Positions 7,628 through 10,226 of a DNA stretch of 10,226 nucleotides are shown here, one piece after another. Source of the DNA: Chloroflexota bacterium (GTDB lineage Bacteria; Chloroflexota; Anaerolineae; B4-G1). Every line of letters begins with the position of its first letter. The first letter of the stretch is position 1. The position numbers and the translations under genes were made by a program. The stretch spans positions 1 through 10,226 of the forward strand of contig JAUVSX010000068.1 in the NCBI GenBank assembly GCA_030596915.1, in the 5' to 3' direction. The notes below the pieces were generated by a model. The model worked only from the letters and a program-made list of their open reading frames with translations. It did not search any database and was not told the origin of the DNA.

Positions 7628-8623
7628 ACGCCCCCACTCGCGAGTCAGCCTTCGACGGCCATCGTGGTCGCACCTCACCGTAGGCTGGTCGGCGGCAGGC
7701 GCGCACCGTACACCGGATGATGTGAGCGGGATTATACCATGCCGGGCAGCGGAGGGGTAAGAGGACCAGGGCCCGCAGCCCGACGGCTGAGGCGCACCCA
7801 ATGCGGTAGCGCGCGACGGGGTCGAGGTGCCCGTCGTCTCGGATGGGCGTTGCTCAATGACGATACGCCAGGATCCGAACGACAGCTCTCCATCGTCCTC
7901 GGCCGGGCACTGCCTGAGTCGCAGGCCGGTGACCAGTGGCACGCCAATCTCGCCCACGCCAAAGGTGTACGCCACACCCGGCTCAGCCGTGAAGTCCGCG
8001 TAGCCTGCCCCCAGGCTAGGCTTCAAGCCGGTCACGGCCCAGTTCGCGCCGTCCGGCCATAGAAGCCAGAGCCTGATGCCGGCCAGGCCCTGCCCGTCCT
8101 CGCCCCTGACCACCACCTCAATATGCGGGGTCGCTCGCGAACGGCACGTGTGACTCCGCTCCGCTACTCTGAAAGCAACGGAGGATAGGGGGCGGAGAGT
8201 GACGGGAAGAGGGGTGCCGGCCGGCGACAGCGTAGCGGGATCGGCCGTGCGGGAGTCCCTGGAAGGGGGCATGGGGCTGAGGATCGGCATGCCGAGGGCC
8301 TCGGCCAGCATAGCCATGCGGCGTACCGCCTCCACTGACCGGTCGGCGCGAGTGGTCTCCTCCACCAGCCCGCGCAGAGTGGCCTCAATGTCCTTCTGCT
8401 CGAGACTGCCTAGCCGCGCACGGACGCGCGATAGATCCCCCTCGCCCACGTAGGAGACCGCAGCCAGGCGGACCCAGCCGGCTCGGTAGTCGCTACGGAG
8501 TAACGATGGGTCAGTATTGACCAGCCTGACCGGGTTGATGAACCAGGCGTACACGAGACTGAGGGTCAGGCCGACCGCCAGCCCGGCGAGAAAGAGCAGC
8601 CAGCGAGGGGTCGGCCCCTTCAC
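5450..8623 (-). CDS. Large membrane sensor: anchored beta-sandwich region plus multi-TM GAF histidine-kinase-like protein lacking the H-box histidine
   Basis: A 1057-codon frame. Order: membrane segment (about 9-29); helical module (35-112); linker; beta-sandwich, Ig/carboxypeptidase-regulatory-like (about 150-256, with LAGIRLWLLWPDG and GLKPSLGAGYADF); low-complexity linker (260-332); seven or eight membrane segments (350-560); GAF-like domain (572-760); coiled coil (763-805); dimerisation helices (808-870); HATPase (880-1040). ATP-binding boxes are intact: N box NLLSNACYAS (931-940), DTGGGI (972-977), GDTGVGLSVAK (1001-1011). The H-box reads LVQELRTPMTSI, so the phosphoacceptor histidine is Q817; normal autophosphorylation is not expected. 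The GTG start overlaps the previous stop as GTGA, with GGAGG 4 nt upstream (8628-8632). No response regulator is nearby. A promoter-like TGGTATAAT at 7739-7731 and a natural-looking start at 7627 (M333) suggest the frame may be two genes merged; an unbroken frame is what the sequence shows. Confidence 0.85.
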   Translation of the reverse strand: MKGPTPRWLLFLAGLAVGLTLSLVYAWFINPVRLVNTDPSLLRSDYRAGWVRLAAVSYVGEGDLSRVRARLGSLEQKDIEATLRGLVEETTRADRSVEAVRRMAMLAEALGMPILSPMPPSRDSRTADPATLSPAGTPLPVTLRPLSSVAFRVAERSHTCRSRATPHIEVVVRGEDGQGLAGIRLWLLWPDGANWAVTGLKPSLGAGYADFTAEPGVAYTFGVGEIGVPLVTGLRLRQCPAEDDGELSFGSWRIVIEQRPSETTGTSTPSRATALGAPQPSGCGPWSSYPSAARHGIIPLTSSGVRCAPAADQPTVRCDHDGRRRLTREWGRMALLRDFAELLTTPPGSLAYRVIAVFATQILLGIGISYWRRQRGSPIAVRLLATTGGMAFAQVLLIVVALLDWAGVLWGIAVLPPLERFLDFAILFLVIWAFLPILREYQRLGNTLLLVGLLAGAGMYVASAFLWLSRVAEGSYFNHYWQSSVWELLNIAVIIPTMIVAALRTRHDWGLITCVLAVWLAGHALEFAVPIVATNAAGWVRLANLIALPLLTSLVYREALRAPPAPDRDLPLELVTALSAVCRIEQGSSRENALGLVASAIAHALESDVVALGITRPGRSDRLRVVAIYPPRNGMAGNQGISLSASDYPRLADVLRYTAQPERIHAPPVDPLDTALPEPGQRIGTDPLSSPQADAAATNLFRRLGFDRAGPLLVQPLEDRDTTFGAILVGNPSSQRTWTARDEQILDAVGTGVAAALTLAFRRQGTNRDEEVRQALDRERSMAERAAALQSQLDEQSQRMEALGVGPERETVISLVQELRTPMTSISGYTELLLDEAAGILGEMQHQFLQRIHTNVERVDALLDELLDVAAAGARGVAATRTVDIGATVDEAIRSLSTEFDERDLIVQREVPPQLPPVEADADSVSQIVRNLLSNACYASKPGTGIVVRVQRKGSDGRAGPPPESLLVSVTDTGGGISPDDQRRVFSRLYRAENRPIPGVGDTGVGLSVAKTLVEAQGGRVWVESVMGTGSTFSVVLPVSAKASPEASGNGAAETVA
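7731..7760 (-). promoter_or_regulatory. Extended -10 promoter-like element inside the long sensor frame
   Basis: The minus strand reads TGGTATAAT at 7739-7731: a perfect -10 with the TGn extension. TTACCC lies 18 nt upstream (7760-7755), a partial -35 match. The tRNA promoter in this same window has the same TGGTATA form, which supports this as a local promoter style. It falls where the protein sequence becomes low-complexity and just before a plausible kinase start. A perfect extended -10 inside high-GC coding sequence is uncommon by chance. Confidence 0.55.
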
Positions 8624-9000
8624 GGCCCCTCCAGGTGCGCAGTCAGACTCGGTGGCAACGTGCTAAACGCCGAGGCCAGGTGCGCCAGGCGGGTGCTGTC
8701 GTCGGTGCTGCCCCCTGCCTGCACCAAACGCTGCGCCAATTCGATCAGTGGCGCCGAGGGCTCGTCCGGATCGAGCGGCGCAAGCTGACCTCGCGCACGC
8801 TCCAGATCACCTTCCACCTCGTAGGCCGTAGCGACCATCACGAGATAGTCATCGCGGTAGTCGCGACGGAGGCCGGCAGGTGCACTGTCCGCATGCCGCA
8901 CAGGCCAGATCCACCAGCCGATGGCAAGACCCAAGATCAGGCCTATCACCAGGCCCCCGATACCCCAGGTCATCCACCTCACTGCAGATGAACGCACCAC
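8620..9000 (-). CDS. Small membrane-anchored protein, paralogue of the N-terminal module of the following sensor
   Basis: About 126 residues from a GTG at 9000. Residues roughly 10-35 form one hydrophobic segment (WMTWGIGGLVIGLILGLAIG and on to WWIWP), followed by a soluble helical part with LRRDYRDDYLVMVATAYEVE and GDLERARGQLAPL. The same pattern (membrane helix, xPVR, LLRSDYRAGWVRLAAVSY, GEGDLSRVRARLGSL) occurs at residues 9-75 of the next protein, so the two are probably related. The helical part loosely recalls TPR-type helices, but no function is assignable. The open frame extends upstream to 9159, inside the tRNA gene, so that start is rejected. GTG 9000 has GGAG six nt upstream (9010-9007); ATG 8973 (117 residues) is an alternative. 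The stop overlaps the next start by 4 nt (GTGA), indicating coupled translation and likely a shared complex. Confidence 0.75.
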   Translation of the reverse strand: MVRSSAVRWMTWGIGGLVIGLILGLAIGWWIWPVRHADSAPAGLRRDYRDDYLVMVATAYEVEGDLERARGQLAPLDPDEPSAPLIELAQRLVQAGGSTDDSTRLAHLASAFSTLPPSLTAHLEGP

Positions 9001-9006
9001 CGATAT

Positions 9007-9012
9007 CTCCGT
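9007..9012 (-). promoter_or_regulatory. Ribosome binding site supporting the GTG start at 9000
   Basis: ACGGAG at 9012-9007 leaves a 6-nt spacer (ATATCG) before the GTG at 9000. The competing ATG at 8973 has GAGG only 3 nt away, which is too close for good initiation. This favours the 126-residue form of the small membrane protein. Confidence 0.5.
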
Positions 9013-9119
9013 CTCGAGATGAGAAACGCGGCGCCTCGGGGCCTGCACCCCGCCGCGGGGCGTGTACAGCGCCCGCAAACGCCGCGCTGGATCCTGGTCG
9101 CAGCACTGAGTAAGGGAGG

Positions 9120-9202
9120 TGCCGGAGGTGGGAATCGAACCCACATGGGCTAAGCCCACGCGATTTTGAGTCGCGCGCGTCTGCCTATTCCGCCACTCCG
9201 GC
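9120..9202 (-). tRNA. tRNA-Leu, anticodon CAA
   Basis: The minus strand folds as a class II tRNA of 83 nt. The acceptor stem GCCGGAG pairs with CTCCGGC with A as discriminator (9120). The anticodon arm is CGCGA-CTCAAAA-TCGCG, giving anticodon CAA, which reads UUG leucine. The long variable arm TGGGC-TTA-GCCCA is typical of tRNA-Leu. The T arm is GTGGG-TTCGATT-CCCAC. CCA is not encoded (CCT follows the discriminator) and must be added after transcription. It lies between the PKD gene and the small membrane protein gene, with its own promoter immediately upstream. Confidence 0.97.
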
Positions 9203-9210
9203 CTGTGGAC

Positions 9211-9239
9211 AGTATACCAGGGAGCGGTGGTCGGGTCAA
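9211..9239 (-). promoter_or_regulatory. Strong sigma70-type promoter of tRNA-Leu
   Basis: On the minus strand TTGACC (9239-9234) is followed after exactly 17 nt by TATACT (9216-9211), preceded by TGG as an extended -10. Transcription should begin near 9204, at or just before the mature tRNA 5' end. The -35 lies about 20 bp past the PKD stop codon. I see no terminator between the tRNA and the small membrane protein gene, so this promoter may also feed the envelope operon. Confidence 0.85.
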
Positions 9240-9258
9240 ATGCCGCGCAAGTCGGCTG

Positions 9259-10226
9259 CTACGGACGCGGGCGCATGTACGGTGGCGCCAGCGCAAGGCG
9301 ACGCCGGCTTTCCGAGGGATCGGCGCCTCTGATCACGAGCGGCAAGTACACGTTCACTCTCTCGTGGACGGTGATATATCGGGTGCGCGTAAGAGCGTCC
9401 GTCCCACCGACACCGGAGACCGTCAGCGTTACAGTGTATGACCCCGTGGCTGAGTAGGTGTGCGCCGGATGCTCGAGGGTGCTGGTGAGCCCGTCGCCGA
9501 ATGACCACAGGCTGGTGTCGTAGTCGCCGCTCGACTCGTTCGTGAACGTGACGGTCAGCGATGCTGTGCCACTGATAGGCGTTCCAGTGAAGCTCGCGAT
9601 CACCGGCTCGTAGACCGAGATGTAGCTCGTGCGCGTCAGCGCGTCCGTGCCGCCCAGGCCTGAAACGGCCAGCGAGACGGCGTACACGCCCGCTGCCGTG
9701 TACTCATGTGCTGGATGCTTAACCGTGCTCGTCATCCCGTCACCGAACGCCCACAGGCTGGTGTCGTAGTCGCCGCTCGACTCGTTCGTGAAGGTCACGG
9801 TCAGTGGGCGCGTCCCACTTTGCGGGCTTCCTGAGAACGCCGCGCTCGCGGGCTGGGGGGAGACTGTGATGTAATTGGTGCGCGCGAGAGCGTCAGTGCC
9901 GCCCGGACCCGACACCGACAGCGAGACGGTGTACACGCCTGCGGTCTCATACTCGTGCGCTGGATGCTCGAGGGTGCTCGTCAACCCATCGCCGAAGGTC
10001 CACAGGCTGGTGTCGTAGTCGCCGCTCGACTCGTTCGTGAACGTGACGGTCAGCGGCGCGACCCCAGTCCTCGGGCTGCCCGTGAATCCCGCGCTCACCG
10101 ACTCGTAGACCGAGATGTAGCTCGTGCCCGTGAGTGCGTCCGTGCCCCCGAGGCCTGACACGGCCAGCGAGACGGTGTACACGCCCGCTGCCGTGTACTC
10201 GTGTGCTGGATGCTCGAGGGTGCTCG
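9259..10226 (-). CDS. PKD-repeat surface/secreted protein, C-terminal part (start beyond window)
   Basis: The frame is open to the right edge, so the N-terminus is missing; the GTG at 10182 lies mid-repeat and is not a real start. About 321 residues are visible: half a PKD domain and three full ones of 82-83 residues. Each has the PKD core, such as LTVTFTNESSGDYDTSLW, then FGDG, then HPAHEY, then YTVSLxVSGxGGTDAL. PKD domains are extracellular Ig-like beta-sandwiches in adhesins, S-layer proteins and secreted enzymes, serving as spacers or binding modules; any catalytic domain would lie upstream, outside the window. After the last repeat comes VYLPLVIR and a 22-residue Arg/Pro-rich tail. I recall YLPLVxR-type endings on many Chloroflexota secreted proteins, possibly a sorting signal. 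It ends in TAG at 9259, 20 bp before the tRNA promoter. Confidence 0.88.
   Translation of the reverse strand, partial: STLEHPAHEYTAAGVYTVSLAVSGLGGTDALTGTSYISVYESVSAGFTGSPRTGVAPLTVTFTNESSGDYDTSLWTFGDGLTSTLEHPAHEYETAGVYTVSLSVSGPGGTDALARTNYITVSPQPASAAFSGSPQSGTRPLTVTFTNESSGDYDTSLWAFGDGMTSTVKHPAHEYTAAGVYAVSLAVSGLGGTDALTRTSYISVYEPVIASFTGTPISGTASLTVTFTNESSGDYDTSLWSFGDGLTSTLEHPAHTYSATGSYTVTLTVSGVGGTDALTRTRYITVHERVNVYLPLVIRGADPSESRRRLALAPPYMRPRP
9342..10226 (-). repeat. Tandem in-frame 246-249 bp repeats encoding PKD domains
   Basis: The block encoding FTNESSGDYDTSLW recurs starting near 9505, 9751 and 10000, giving periods of 246 and 249 bp (82 and 83 codons). About 42 nt of that block are identical, synonymous positions included, in all three copies, while flanking parts of each repeat differ. 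A partial fourth copy runs off the right edge. This indicates recent duplication or gene conversion among the repeats. Confidence 0.9.

Noticed and set aside
7732..7977. Possible frameshifted C-terminus of the beta-sandwich protein ending at TAA 7734-7732
   Set aside because: The alternate-frame translation is Arg-rich and out-of-frame in character; I keep a stop-loss or true fusion as better explanations, though an indel cannot be excluded.
9048..9060. Short GC palindrome (ccccg-ccg-cgggg) between the tRNA and the small membrane gene, considered as a terminator
   Set aside because: The stem is only 5 bp and no U-run follows on the minus strand.
9001..9159. N-terminal extension of the small membrane protein to a start at 9159
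   Set aside because: The extension would begin inside the tRNA-Leu gene and its translation is basic and featureless; a GTG at 9000 with a good ribosome site fits better.
1..10226. CRISPR array, insertion sequence, prophage or attachment site
   Set aside because: No direct-repeat/spacer pattern, transposase, integrase or terminal inverted repeats seen; the tRNA is not followed by a duplicated 3' end within the window.

Overview
The window is GC-rich and densely coded. Every gene I can support lies on the minus strand. My best guess at the source is a Chloroflexota (Anaerolineae-like) chromosome, possibly a metagenomic contig. That guess rests on recalled family style, not a search: Pro/Thr-rich LysM proteins, a PKD protein ending near a YLPLVxR-type tail, a multi-membrane GAF kinase with an unusual H-box, and extended -10 promoters of the form TGGTATA.

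Layout in the direction of transcription (right to left). (1) 10226-9259: the C-terminal part of a secreted or surface PKD-repeat protein, cut by the window edge. (2) 9202-9120: tRNA-Leu(CAA), with a very good sigma70-type promoter at 9239-9211. (3) 9000-4538: three tightly packed genes that look like one envelope operon. They are a small membrane-anchored protein, a 1057-codon reading frame containing a beta-sandwich sensor region followed by a polytopic GAF/histidine-kinase-like protein, and a membrane-anchored double-LysM protein. The first two overlap by 4 nt and the LysM start is 12 nt after the kinase stop. (4) 4537-4114: a noncoding interval of about 420 bp with a TATAAT promoter element. 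(5) 4113-1: a second operon with a URO-D/MtaA-like zinc methyltransferase-family protein, a GH38 alpha-mannosidase joined by a TGATG stop/start overlap, and the N-terminus of a HAD hydrolase resembling pyrimidine 5'-nucleotidases.

The envelope operon is the most unusual part. The kinase keeps its ATP-binding boxes, but the residue that should be the phosphoacceptor histidine is glutamine (Q817). The long reading frame also contains a TGGTATAAT promoter-like element and a poorly conserved-looking linker just before a plausible kinase start at 7627. It may therefore be two genes joined by loss of a stop, or a real in-frame fusion. The N-terminal module of the long protein looks like a paralogue of the small protein encoded just upstream.

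The second operon looks catabolic. GH38 enzymes release mannose from alpha-mannosides, and the URO-D-like partner has the H-x-C...C zinc triad of corrinoid-linked methyltransferases, which makes processing of methylated sugars an attractive but untested idea.
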